This document shows, in pieces, positions 34,243 through 44,667 of a DNA stretch of 64,000 nucleotides. The first letter of the stretch is position 1, and each line of letters starts with the position of its first letter. The stretch spans positions 186,001 through 250,000 of the forward strand of contig JADNRZ010000009.1 of the NCBI GenBank assembly GCA_015501605.1. Reading direction: 5' to 3'. This stretch comes from Panaeolus papilionaceus. Taxonomy: Eukaryota; Basidiomycota; Agaricomycetes; Agaricales. The translations under genes and the position numbers were made by a program. The notes under the pieces are model-generated. The model was given only the letters and a program-made list of their open reading frames with translations. It was not told the DNA's origin and searched no databases.

Positions 34243-34769
34243 ACCTTAGATGACTTGATCAGGGAGACGTTGACTCGACATCCTATTATTGCCTCAAAGC
34301 CCAGGAAATCGGAGTATTCGTTTGTATTGATGACATCGAAAGATGTCTCGATCATCCATAGTGGACTGTCTACGCCTGTACAATCTTTCACCTCCCCTTT
34401 TATCGGAAACACAACCGAAGACGTGTCTGCCTGGTTCATGGAACACATTGGTGAACCAGAAAGGCCAGGATATATGGCAAGAAATTTCCTCATCCTCGAG
34501 TTGGAGGCGGTAAGGAATGGAATATGTACCATTGTGGACTTGAAAGAAGGAATCCCACAAAAACTTCGGTGTGACTTTACACTGGCTTTTGGAACAATTC
34601 GGAACCTATTTTCCAACGAGCTGATGAGCGAGGCCATTATGGGAAGCTTTAGCAGGAGTGGATTGGAATGACAAAGGACAACCTTGATCTGGCGATGCAC
34701 AGCGGAAGATATCTGGATGGAATGGAGGTGAAGATCGATCCCCTCTGGAAGGACTTCTGGATGTGCTGA
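34243..34769 (+). pseudogene. Small unknown protein family, copy 1 (one frameshift)
   Basis: The frame from about 34243 contains NFLILELEAVRNGICTIVDL, KLRCDFTLAFGTIRNLFSNE and SEAIMGSFSRSG and stops at 34671. The neighbouring copy continues past this point with AMAKDNIDIALSGG and YWKDF. In copy 1 the matching residues (MTKDNLDLAMHSG, LWKDFWMC) are in another frame up to 34769, so a one-base shift near 34660 has cut the protein. The 5' end is unclear: the frame opens just after a TAG that belongs to the right-hand target duplication of the hAT transposon and could act as a splice acceptor. I do not recognise the family. No signal peptide or membrane segment. Confidence 0.55.
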
Positions 34770-34826
34770 TCAGCTTCCTTAAATTACTGGCATTATGAGA
34801 AAAAACAGGCTACTGCACAGTGGTCG

Positions 34827-35216
34827 ATGCAATACAATTACCCATACCATAGCCCACGTACAACCCGAAGGGATGATATAAAATTCTTTCTTAAGCATCT
34901 GAAAGGGAGCAATATATGTACTAAAAGTAACTTCATTATCCTTAATTTAGAGGCGGTAAAAGATGGGATATGCTCCATTGTCGACGTACACAATGAGATG
35001 GTCCGAAAACTTCGGTGTGACTCCAGGCTTGCTCACAAAACCATTGGGAGCCTATACACCAGTGATATGATAAGCGAAGGCGTGATGAGGAACCTCAGCA
35101 GGAGTGAAATAGCGATGGCGAAGGACAACATCGATATAGCCTTGAGTGGAGGAATGTATTTGAATGGAATAGAGCTCTTGGTCAATTCCTATTGGAAGGA
35201 TTTTGTGAAGTGGTGA
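34827..35216 (+). CDS. Small unknown protein family, copy 2
   Basis: A frame of 129 residues whose first ATG is at 34830 or nearby; an upstream exon is possible. It shares with the preceding copy the block NFIILNLEAVKDGICSIVDV, KLRCDSRLAHKTIGSLYTSD and SEGVMRNLSRSE, then DNIDIALSGGMYLNGIELLV and a YWKDF ending. Compared with copy 1 the N-terminus is shorter and different. Nothing in it suggests a catalytic site, signal peptide or membrane anchor. Function unknown. The close spacing on the same strand indicates a local tandem duplication. Confidence 0.5.
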   Translation: MQYNYPYHSPRTTRRDDIKFFLKHLKGSNICTKSNFIILNLEAVKDGICSIVDVHNEMVRKLRCDSRLAHKTIGSLYTSDMISEGVMRNLSRSEIAMAKDNIDIALSGGMYLNGIELLVNSYWKDFVKW

Positions 35217-35570
35217 CCAGATAGAGTAGATGGATGGCGAATCGAACAACCATATGAACAAGGGCCCTGTTATATATTGATTCTCAATGTTATAGACTAT
35301 TGAGCTAAGTAGGAAAGGAAGAGGTAGTTGGATGAACCCCTGTGAACCCATTTGTAATGCGCTTCGATCATTGTGAGTAGCACCGTCACACCACAGTAGC
35401 TTGCGCTCACCATCATAACAACCATCCTCGTCTCTAAGTATTTTTATATTAGCGACCACAACCAAGGCAATTTTAGGGCACTGCTTCTTTATATTGTCTT
35501 AAGAAAGCGAACTCTTGTTGCTCTTGACTCTTTGCAATTTTGTAACACATTCTAGGGTCTGGTTCTATCC

Positions 35571-37257
35571 ATGAACAGGTTACCAACCGAAGTCTGGCTG
35601 CTCATAGTCACATATCTGTCCGGCGAGGACGTTAAAAGGCTCCTTGGTGTCGACCGCCAGCTCACGGACATTGTTCTTAATTTGCGCTATCACATTGCAG
35701 TGGCTGCACCTTGTTTGATGCGCCAATATTTATCTGAACCGTGTAATCTTGTGTAAGTCTAAATCCTGTTTTTCTGTCAATCTTCTCCTCGATGTTTTTA
35801 CTGACTGAATCATGAAGTCATTTCTCTCCTAGCCTCCCTCAGGTTCTTCATAGGGTACATGAGCTAATTTTCAAGGATGATCCACCAATCGTTCCTTACA
35901 CTCGTATGGGAAACTTTCACATACTGAAAAGGCTCTTCAGTTCTAAGCATTGGGCCCTGAGGCAATATTATAGACAGTGTTTAAAACAAGTCACTGACCT
36001 GGAGAATGTGCAGGCAGTCACTTTTCACTTCACCAGGACCTTCTTCCGTGGTGCTCCAAACCTTGCCCAACCATATGCCCAGCATAAAATAAGGATCTTC
36101 CGTGCACTTACAACTGCCCGGCCTTCCCAGATCACTCGCCTCTCCATCAGCACGAATTTGAACACCATAATTTCCTACTGGCCCAACGACATCTCACTAC
36201 CCAACTTAAAAAAGCTTTGCTTCAAAATACAGACTCACGGTATCAGCGATATATCACCCATATTCACTTTCGTCCACCCCTTCATCAACCAACATAGCAC
36301 CTCACTGGAGGATTTCACCCTCATGCCCGCCCCCTACTTGGAGCTAAAGGATGTGCTGCAGGGTATTCAACACCTGCCACAACTCCGCAAGTTCTGTTTG
36401 TGCTGGTTCTTGCGGGACACCCCAGCCGAGCGTCAGGGGGTATCAAGGTTCATGAAGGATCATTCCTCCCAGCTTGTCGAGCTTCGATTGCGTCTTATCC
36501 CATACCATCAATTTGATTGGACTCTAGACGACGTGAGCGACCCAGGACCGATCGCATCAATAGACCAAGATGCCCATACGATATTGGACAGTTGCTTCAA
36601 TAATGTCTTCTCCTCTCTGAGGCATCTCTCATTATATGTCGATGACCCTTCGCTCAGCCTTATTACCTCAGTGCGTCAATTTCTCCTCCGTCATTCGGAT
36701 CAACTATTGTCTCTCCATCTCCTACCCCATAATATCCGGCACGATGGCATTCTTCCTCCTAATTTCATGCTTTATTTTCAACTCGAGAACGGACGCTTCG
36801 TCTCGTTCTCTCTTCTTCAAGACCTGTCTATCTACTCTAGTGCCCTCGATATTGAACTGGTATCGTTTCTTGCCACATCGCTTCCCTTGCTTCGGTATCT
36901 TTGCATCGGAGGTCTGTTGTCGCTCTCCGTTCCAACGGTACGCAGTTTTTGACTCTTTCGTGATTATGATTATGCTAATATACATACACAATATTCTCAA
37001 TTCGAAAACAGAGCTCTGCTAGCTTCCAGGACCTCGAACGAATGCTTCAATCGTGGGAATTATCTGATCTGGATCTTTTAGGAGAGACGCGTCGATGGAA
37101 GTTCGACGACAGGGAACGACTGGTGTGCTTGTTTGCTGGAGCGAAACGGATATGTGGACGCTTATCCTCGGAGTGGGCAAAGGATAGAGAGTTTTCAGCC
37201 TCTCTTCTACCTCTCAGAATGCGTGTTGCGCCTAATTACTATGATCAAGACGATTAG
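35571..37257 (+). CDS. F-box/leucine-rich protein, inverted distant copy
   Basis: Same three-exon plan as the cluster at 4.8-10.7 kb but on the opposite strand 25 kb away. Exon 1 (35571 to about 35755) holds the F-box, NRLPTEVWLLIVTYLSGEDV then GVDRQLTDIVLNLRYHIAVA. Exon 2 begins near 35841 at VLHRVHELIFKDDPP and ends near 36940. Exon 3 (about 37013-37257) gives the tail LERMLQSWELSDLDLLGETR and VCLFAGAKRICGRLSSEW. The two introns have normal GT-AG ends. No stop or frameshift was seen, so it is probably functional; about 490 residues. It is closest to tandem copy c. Likely an SCF ubiquitin-ligase substrate adaptor by family. Confidence 0.75.
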
Positions 37258-37711
37258 GAACAATATTTTGGAGATGTCTTCACCTCGACATCATCGGGTC
37301 CAAGATCGAAGTACGCACAACCGTATCCATCAACACCTACGCCTCCCCGCCCGCCTCTGGCGCATTCATGGAAGATTTCTCCTCCCCGCGTGACATACGC
37401 CGCCTCCGCTCAACCACGGGCCTCTCACCGTCGACATTTGACTCGGAGGATAGCACTTTCGATGTTTGAATGCAATTCCTGGGGTTTGCTTGTGCCACAT
37501 GAGTTATTCATTGTCCCTCAAGCCTCAAGGACTCTGTTTCCATATTATATCATTTGCGGAGATGTCGAAATTTTGAATTGGTGAGAAAACGGTCCACCTC
37601 AGTTGTCATTCGATTGTCGTGTCTAGTTTCACGAACATCTTGCACGAAGCCCTTTAATTGTGTCATCCTTCTCACTTGCCCATCGTCTAGTATCGGCGCT
37701 CTGGAACAATA
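37258..37711. other. Intergenic region with a possible orphan C-terminal coding scrap
   Basis: Between the F-box copy and the first membrane-protein gene. A 60-residue open stretch at about 37275-37470, with a low-complexity Ser/Pro/Asp composition ending DSEDSTFDV and a stop, looks like the last exon of a protein whose other exons are absent. I could not assign it to a family. Otherwise nothing was seen. Confidence 0.25.
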
Positions 37712-38236
37712 ATGCGAAGGAGTAAATCAACACTTGATATCTTCGACCTAATTCTCTATACACTCGCTTTTGCTACGCTCATTTCTTCGACGTATAGTAT
37801 GGTTGTATTTGAATCGTATGTCGAATTCTCTGCACCTGCATGACAGCAGCATACGTCGCATGTACTAATTAGCTGCCTCACCAGTGAACTCAGGCAACTC
37901 GAACCTCGAGACACTACATCCACGCCCACTCCGACCCCAACCGATCCCTATTCATACTATACTTCCCGACAATCCCTATACATGTCCAAAATCAACTCCC
38001 TCGTTAACGAATACTTCAAGCTCCGCAAAGCCACAATCATCGTCGGCGTTCTCTTTGGGCTTTTATCGCTTACAATGTGTTTTGTGACCCGCTGTAGGAC
38101 GCCGAAGAAAGTGCCTGATATGGCTGAAGTACGTGTCGGTGATGACGATTCGGATGGAGGATCGAGTTCGGACGTCATCACAGGATGGGGGAGGGATTGT
38201 CAACCCTGCGATGTATATGGATGGCGCGGGGACTGA
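37712..38236 (+). CDS. Single-pass membrane protein family, member A (short, lacks ectodomain)
   Basis: Two exons (37712 to about 37804, and 37885-38236) joined by a GTATGT donor in phase. The first encodes a basic start and a hydrophobic stretch (ILYTLAFATLISS) usable as a signal or anchor. The second gives a Thr/Pro-rich linker (TTSTPTPTPTDP), a short helix-forming KINSLVNEYFKLRKA, a transmembrane segment TIIVGVLFGLLSLTMCFV and an acidic cytoplasmic tail. The linker, pre-membrane helix and membrane segment match members B to E. The large beta-rich ectodomain found in C and E is absent. It may be a truncated derivative. About 150 residues. Confidence 0.5.
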
Positions 38237-38615
38237 GAAGGGACATTGAGCTCGCGACGGTTTCAATGATGAGGTCGTATATTATTTTATTTATTGAACG
38301 CATGTTGTTAAATTGCTAAGTAACCAGTACCCGGCTGGGAGGTCAGGTGCAGTCGAGACGTCAGATGTCATGTCCTCGAATGAATTTCGTAGGATGTTCA
38401 GGGACAACGCGACAGATCATCTGCGGGCTGTTGCATGCATACATATTGAGTTGATTTGAGCAGCAAGATGGAGACATGATGCTTATGGTAAGCATGGAAG
38501 TATTAATGACTTACACCGAAGTCACCTCTCCAGGCTCTCCTCTAACCTGGACCATACACAACTGCAGGATCTCATGAGGGCCACAGGGACTGCTTGTGGC
38601 GGCAACTCTTTGAGT

Positions 38616-39597
38616 ATGACTTTTTCCCTCTATATCCTCTTTCTTGCCGTTCTCGTTATTTCTGTCCATGCATTGGTCGAAAAGAGCATCAGCTTCAACC
38701 ACGACGATGGGACGCTATCTCTAGACAATTATTATGATTGGCATTAGGAATTGATGCCAATTTCACGAAGGACAACAAACCATTTCTCTTTACATTCAAC
38801 ACTGCCGGAGATGCGACCTTCCAATTTCTAGGTACGTCTACTTCTTTACACACCCCTCGTCGTTTTCCCGAATTTCTGTTCCAGTAGCTCATCGTCCGCC
38901 AGGAGTTGCATTTTACTACCTCTGTCCAAAATGGCCTACCCCCAGTCTCTATCAACGCTTCGATTGACGGATATCCACCTATGGTTTGGAATCTTCAAGG
39001 TTTGGACCCAAACACTAATCCCCAACCACCAGGGCCCCAGCCGAGAATCATTACACCAAATATTACGGACCCAGGACCCCCTACATTTCCTTGGGGTATT
39101 GTTGGTAGCTTTGTAGGGCTAGATCACGGTACGCACGCTGTACAAATTTGGTTCGATAAACGGTGGAGCAGCATGGCTGTGATTGATAGCTACATGTGAG
39201 TGAATTATATTCTGAATCGTCTTTCATGATTATTTGAGTAATGATATACAGGATCACGACACTTGAAGACGTAGACTCAACCTCTACAACCCAGAGCAGT
39301 AGCACCAGTATTGCGACTTCAATGGTCCCCACGGGTATTCTGAGTCCCCAGGGGAGCCAATACTTGGAAAAAATACAGGCGATATATCCTGAGTATGAAA
39401 GGTTACGAAAATCAACGATTGCAGTCAGCGTTCTCTTCGCTTTCTCCTTCATTGGGACTAGTTTTGTGACATGGGCAAGAATGGTGCAACGACGGGATCG
39501 TCTAAATGCTACAATACACGCGGGTGATGATGAAGAGGGGGACCCGAATCCTGCTACATATCTTGATGGAATGGCAGAAGAGAAGGATAACGATTAA
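38616..39597 (+). pseudogene. Single-pass membrane protein family, member B (frameshifted)
   Basis: It begins with a good signal peptide (MTFSLYILFLAVLVISVHAL) followed by EKSISFNHDDG, the family start of the ectodomain, but the frame stops at a TAG near 38747. The following GIDANFTKDNKPFLFTFN is in another frame. After an intron, GVAFYY (family GVAVYYWAP) is again out of frame with the following SVQNGLPPVSINASIDG stretch. The last exon (from about 39252) is clean: a Ser/Thr linker, YERLRKST, a transmembrane segment around TIAVSVLFAFSFIGTSFV and a short acidic tail ending at 39597. Two shifts mean no full protein is made from the annotated order, unless unusual introns hide them. Confidence 0.55.
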
Positions 39598-39796
39598 ATA
39601 GTGTATGGTTTCAATATATTTCTAGGAGCAAGCATTCAATACAGTTCTTGTCACCTGAGGAAAACGCTTCGAAAACGTTAGAAGGACATAGTTGTCTGCG
39701 GCAATGCGGTGCTGACATGATTTCATTTAAAGGGTACAGTCCCGATACCATAAAAGCATTCCGATTTCCGCTTTTTAAAAGCTCCCACTTTCCTTC

Positions 39797-40841
39797 ATGC
39801 ATGCAAGATTATGTCTGCTATTTTACGCACTCAACCTCTTCCTTACGCCAGCTCATGCCTTGATGAATAAATCATTTGACGACACAGACGAAGCCTACAT
39901 CACCTATTCTGCTAATGGGTACTGGAAGTCAGCAAAGGGTGGCATGGGATTAGGAACACACAAAGCTTCGATACAGTTTTTTCCATACGCTCTCTTCAAC
40001 TTTACTGGTGCGCTTTCATTCCGTTACCTACAGACCCTTCAGCTGATTGTGCATATGCCACAGGCATCGCTGTGTACTACTGGGCTCCGTTATTTGATAA
40101 CGACACAATCATCGACTTCTCCTTAGATGGAGGACCCTCCTCAAGTGTCAGTTTGAGGGACCCCGATGCACCCGAGGGCTCGTGGGTACCTACAAAGCCG
40201 TCAAAAGTGATGGCTAGCTTTAAAAACCTCGAAAATGGGAATCACACCTTGAGGGTATCGCACGACAAGTATAGGAGCTTTGGCGTGGTTGTTGATTACT
40301 TTGAGTGCGTCTCGCTTATTCTATTCTTTGCTTAAATGGTGCATGTTAAGTGACGACCCATCGATATCCCTCACCCAGAGTCACGACGCTCGATGACGAT
40401 GTAACTCCTACCGACTCTCCGGGAGGTTCGTCCCACTTTCCTTCGTCAACGTCCCAGTTGTCCTCCAAGGCATCAGCAACCCGCAGTTTAACTAACCTTA
40501 GTTCCTCAACACAAGGTAGCGACTGGGAGACCGAATACCACAGGCTGAATAAGGAATTCAAAATAGCCTTGGGTGTCATATCCGCTGTACTTGCGCTAGT
40601 CATCTGTTCTACTATCTTCGTCTATGCGAAGTGGATAAGGCCATGGATGAAGAAGAAAGAGAAAGCGGGAGATACACCATCTATATCATCCCCTACCGAT
40701 GTTGAGAAGAAATTAACCGCGACTGGAGCTGATGAGGGTCCAGGAAAGGATGTAAAGTCAACGACGAGCGCCTCAGATGGTACTGAGGCTGTTGCCTCTC
40801 AATCAGTTGTGGATGGAAGCAAAGGAAAGACGTCAGATTAA
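39797..40841 (+). CDS. Single-pass membrane protein family, member C (intact)
   Basis: Three exons (39797-40007, 40064-40304, 40379-40841). A signal peptide MHARLCLLFYALNLFLTPAH is followed by a secreted domain of about 150 residues: KSFDDTDEAYITYSANGYW, ALFNFTG, then IAVYYWAPLFDNDTIIDFSL, and HTLRVSHDK with VVVDYFE. This has the look of a beta-sandwich that might bind a ligand. A Ser/Thr-rich stalk and a short coiled segment (YHRLNKEFKIA) lead to a transmembrane helix (GVISAVLALVICSTIFVY) and a charged cytoplasmic tail of about 70 residues with no kinase or enzyme motif. Architecture suggests a surface receptor or wall sensor; that is inference. Best preserved member with E. Confidence 0.75.
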
Positions 40842-41021
40842 ACTTAAAAGTCACTCATGGCTTCGTTCTATACGTTGTGATTACAATATCTCTCATATCA
40901 ATCATTTTCTGTGTTGCTGCATTTTCAGCTTCAACCGAGGTTTCTCGACCGAAAATGAGCTTCGAAACTGTTCGAAATCGTGCATTTATTCAATCAGATG
41001 ATCAGCGCTGGACTTAGCCTC

Positions 41022-42029
41022 TGATACGATCGCTATAAAACCACCCACAAAAGTGTGATGAGAACCTTAAGTTCGAGTCACACGAATAGATAGGTAGAAA
41101 TATAACAAATGTAATTGTTCTGGGGAAACTTGAATACAAACGAGTGTTAACTACAATAGAACTGAGTGCACACCAATTAAATGAGAGTATAGCGACGCCT
41201 TTTAAGCTCGTCGCGCTTCCAAAATGTCAATAATTATCAAAATAACTAGAGTGCGGCGTGCACTCGATGTCAGACTTCCTAATTTGGGCTTCTGGCTTCA
41301 AATAACTTCAAAACTCGAACAACTTCGTTCGAGGGCTTCTATTAACTTCTAACTACGTGTCTGCAACGTGCAAACGGCTTCTGCTTCTTCTTCTTCTGGT
41401 TCTTCGATGCCCCTCTCGCCTCAATCCTCCCCTCCTTTTATACCTTGTTGCTCCCTCTCTCTCGTGATCCTCGGATTAACCTCGGTAGGTCGTGTTCCAC
41501 CTGTTTCCCTCGTTTTCTTCTTGTCCCTTCATCGCTTACCAGTTGCTCCACACAAGCTTATTCAGCTCTTTCTCGGCGTCGCTATTTCATTGGGCGTCTC
41601 CCCATAGCTTGGTAAGCTTTCGTCTCGGCTTCATTGGACCCCTACAAAGGTGGGTGGGGCTTTTAGTCAGCTTCTTGCTGGGCTGATGTCACTTGTCGGT
41701 CCAGGTAAGTCTCGTCGCGTTGTCATTTCTTTATTTAGTATTCTCAATAATGTGTTACTCCATGCACAAGCGCCTCCCCGTTGCTAGGTGTCGGTCCACA
41801 TCGTCACCAGTCTGAAGCGGAGGTGGGCGTGTGAAAGCGACGCCTGCTCCGTCACATTCCCACCCAATGCTTCTGTGCCTCCGGATTATTAGACGCGCGA
41901 CCTTAGTTTCAGTATTCTACTTTTGTTTCACACCCGACAACGAGTCGCGACTCGTATCTGGAATAATACTATTTTATTTTAATTTTTAATTCGCGCGAAT
42001 TCAGGCCTGGGTACCCGCAAGGGTCATCA
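41022..42029. mobile_element. Solo-LTR-like insertion
   Basis: A 1008-base insertion beginning TGATACG and ending GGTCATCA, so it has the TG...CA termini of retrotransposon long terminal repeats, extended to a TGAT/ATCA inverted pair. It is flanked by CCTC on both sides (41018-41021 and 42030-42033). The duplicated region before member E reads straight through this point (GCTTAGCCTCTTGGCCAACT at about 44425-44444), giving a natural empty site. No internal retrotransposon genes adjoin, hence solo LTR rather than a full element. The interior has a long pyrimidine-rich tract. Confidence 0.65.
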
Positions 42030-42074
42030 CCTCTTGGCCAACTCTTGGCGTCGCATTCCCTTTTTGACAGAGAC

Positions 42075-42695
42075 ATGTCGAATGATGGGGCTATTCAAAT
42101 GTCTGTACCTTTATCTGTATTTTCCGTGTTTGCTCATTCACTTCATCTTGCCACTTTGCACAGGATTACCGTAGATGACAATGGTCTCTTTCAGTCACCG
42201 TCCGGAGGTTCGTCTAAATGTCCTTCCTTGACACCCACTTCTCCTTCTAAATCACAAGAAACCCCCAACTCGACCAACACAGATATTGTAACACAAGATG
42301 GCGACCTCCAATCCAAGTACAACACTCTCCAAAAGTCTTACAACAATGTAAAAATGGCTCTTATAATCGTGACGGCCCTTTTTGGCGTATTCGCAATTGT
42401 GTTCTTTACCCTCATCATTTTGTTGGGAGGCCTGCGCGTTTTCGCTAAAAGCAAGGATCCCGAAGAACCAGACAAGGCCAAAGAACAGGCGGTGCCGGTG
42501 CACGTGAAGGAAGACTCGCCCTCTTCGAAGGACGCAGAGAGGAGTTTAAGTCTTCAGCCAGGCTTGGATCACCCAGCTGGGTAAAATGCTGATCTCAGTG
42601 CGGTCAAGTCGATTATGAGCGAGTCAGATGGCGCAGACACTACGACAGCGTCTGCATTAGATGGAAGTAATCGGGGGAATCAAATGACGGACTAG
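42075..42695 (+). pseudogene. Single-pass membrane protein family, member D (ectodomain deleted, premature stop)
   Basis: Paralogue of E. The 5' region (LASHSLFDRDMSNDGAIQ, matching the leader before E) is joined almost directly to the last exon, whose intron acceptor (TTGCACAG) is still visible at about 42155-42162. Exons for the signal peptide and ectodomain are missing. What remains is the Ser-rich stalk (QSPSGGSSKCPSLTPTSP), a pre-membrane segment (KYNTLQKSYNNVKMALII) and the membrane helix region (TALFGVFAIVFFTLIIL). The frame then meets TAA at 42582-42584, whereas E reads on; the residues beyond (SAVKSIMSESDGAD and SALDGSNRGN) remain in the same frame up to 42695. A short membrane peptide from the ATG at 42075 could still be made. 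Confidence 0.6.
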
Positions 42696-42949
42696 CGATT
42701 ATGGACTTGGAAATAGTGATATTTATAATGTGTATAGTTAGATAACGATACGATTTTTGTCTTGCAGCACCTTGAAATGTAAGCGTAGTTAGTGTTTAGT
42801 ACGTTAATGTTTAGTTCTCTTTGGCGGCATGAGCATGTCGTTCAAGTTGTGACTGTACACATGATGGGCAATTGAGACTGCAATCTTTACATAAATTTGG
42901 CCGCAACCCATTCGTTGAACATCATGATGGCTACAGCCTGTTCGGGCTA

Positions 42950-43229
42950 TGGTGCCACCGGCGTAGTCACCACCACTTTTGTACAGACGCCAATTGGCTG
43001 GAGGGACTCCGCATAGTGCGAACAACAGCAGGGAGCTGGCAGGGAGGCGCCAATTTGGGCTGGAGAAAAAGTTTCAACTCGCTCAGTTTTCATCCAAACA
43101 AAAATCCCTCTGGACATTTTGTTCCTAGACCCAAAATAAGCATTTTTACCAGACAAATAAGGAAAAGGGGGAATTTGGGAGATGCTGCAACATTTGTCAC
43201 AAATTGGTGGTGACTAGGCTGGTGGCACC
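42950..43229. mobile_element. TA-flanked miniature element in relic F (left of two)
   Basis: A 280-base element with ends TGGTGCCACCGGCGTAGTCA and, on the opposite strand at the right end, TGGTGCCACCAGCCTAGTCA; similarity continues for about 30 bases. TA lies at 42948-42949 and 43230-43231. No coding capacity. Its right-hand TA also serves as the left-hand TA of the next element, which suggests that it landed in the target duplication of that older element. Confidence 0.7.
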
Positions 43230-43231
43230 AT

Positions 43232-43911
43232 ACTATCATTCCCAGGGAGTTGCAAAAATTTTGCCGTGTTTTTTACAGGATTGGATCGACAACACTTTTC
43301 TGTTTAAAAAATGTATATTCAAGTAGGCGGCACAATAGTATCTCTACACATTTAAATAAAGAAAAAAGGGGTAGAACTCAATGTGCCAGAGGACTGCCGG
43401 TTGTGTGTACATCAAAACCAGGGAGTTGCAAAATCCACCTCCCGCAAAATGTTTCGAAACGTCACACTACGTCACTAAAATTGATGACCAGATTCAACGA
43501 ACGACCCACTGGTTTGGGTGTGATTCAAGCGGAGCTTAAAAATAGGTCCTTCTCTTCCTGCTGACTTTCGTCACGCCAAAAAGATGAACGGTGTATCACC
43601 ATTAATTGGCCGCTCCGAGCCACCAAAATTCGTACACAGCTTTCAAATATACTAGAAAATGTGAGTTTAAAACCGCTTCAACAAACTCGCCCTCCTTCGA
43701 GCTAGACAGGCCAGTTGCACGAAATCAGGCAAATATGCAACCTAATTTCGCCATTGATAATGCGATATCTCTGGAAAAAAATTCATATTTTTTTAATCGG
43801 TTTTTTGCGTCACAATAAAGAGTACGAGTACTACCTGTATTCCAATTTCTAGTTACAGGCTTTCATAGTTTCTGAGATAATGTACATTTTGCAACCCAAT
43901 GGGAACAATAG
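43232..43911. mobile_element. TA-flanked miniature element in relic F (right of two)
   Basis: A 680-base element with ends CTATCATTCCCAGGGAGTTG and, on the opposite strand at the right end, CTATTGTTCCCATTGGGTTG, both leading into CAAAA. TA flanks are at 43230-43231 (shared with the left element) and 43912-43913. An internal repeat of GGGAGTTGCAAAA occurs near 43422. No transposase was recognised; the short open frames inside show no family resemblance. Confidence 0.6.
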
Positions 43912-44667
43912 TATGACTTCCTTTTCGACTGCCACTAGTCCACTGACGATGTACTCCTCAGCCTCCGTTGTTTTTCTTGTCCTTCTCATTCACTGTTCAG
44001 CCTCTCACTCTAACGGGTCGAGAAATACTACAGTGTTAGTTAGCTTTTGATAGTTCTATACACTACCCACCTGCAAAACACTGGGCCAAAACGGATGATT
44101 ACATGTGCGCGGTAGCCAGTCAATTATTCGCAACGTTCTGGTGGGTGCTTTAAGCAGTATACATTTACCCTTTATTCTTATCTGAACGCGTTGATATCCA
44201 ACACTTGGAGGTGTTGCATTCTACACTAAAAATTGGATACGTAGAAAATTCTCGGATTGCTTAACTTTATACACTGTCATTACGACGTCGCTCACATCTA
44301 TTTTTCATCTATTTTTGCAGTAACCGGTTTCAGTTTCAGCCCAGGTTCCTCAATCGAAATTGAGCTTCGAAACCGTTCGAAGTCGCATATTTCTTCAATC
44401 AGCAAGAGAGGTGATCAGCGCTGGGCTTAGCCTCTTGGCCAACTCTTGGCGTCGCATTTCCTCCTGAACAAGGACACATCGAATGATGCAGCTGTCCAAT
44501 TTTTCGTGCCTTCTATTCGTTCTTCCCTGTCAAAGGTACAAGTAATTGCGGTGGAGGAACAGTTGTTTAGTTGCACCCTTTTCATCCTCCGTCATCTCCC
44601 TCTCCTGGGCTGTTGCCTTCGATCGCGACTGAACCAAGGAATACGGGTTCTCTCCTCTGCAGTTATC

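Larger units (their letters stand above)
42870..44260 (+). pseudogene. Membrane protein family relic F, interrupted by two transposons
   Basis: The flanks match member G (45890-46280): CATGATGGCTACAGCCT at about 42921-42937, and from 43914 the region with CTGACGATG, CACTGGGCCAAAACGGA, the GTGCTTTAAGCAGTATACA intron start, and GAGGTGTTGCATTCTACACT at about 44207-44226, where the match ends. It is therefore only the first exon, first intron and the beginning of exon 2. It contains several stops and has lost everything after the start of exon 2. Two TA-flanked elements (42950-43229 and 43232-43911) occupy its 5' part. Confidence 0.6.

Noticed and set aside
37275..37470. Possible C-terminal exon of a lost gene after the inverted F-box copy
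   Set aside because: A single open stretch with low-complexity composition, no start and no recognised family; mentioned only as an intergenic note.
41368..41700. Serine/proline-rich open frame in the LTR-like insertion
   Set aside because: It follows from the pyrimidine-rich tract; no start context or family match.
43250..43818. Open frames inside the 680-base TA-flanked element as a transposase
   Set aside because: They are short, have many stops between them and show no catalytic motif.
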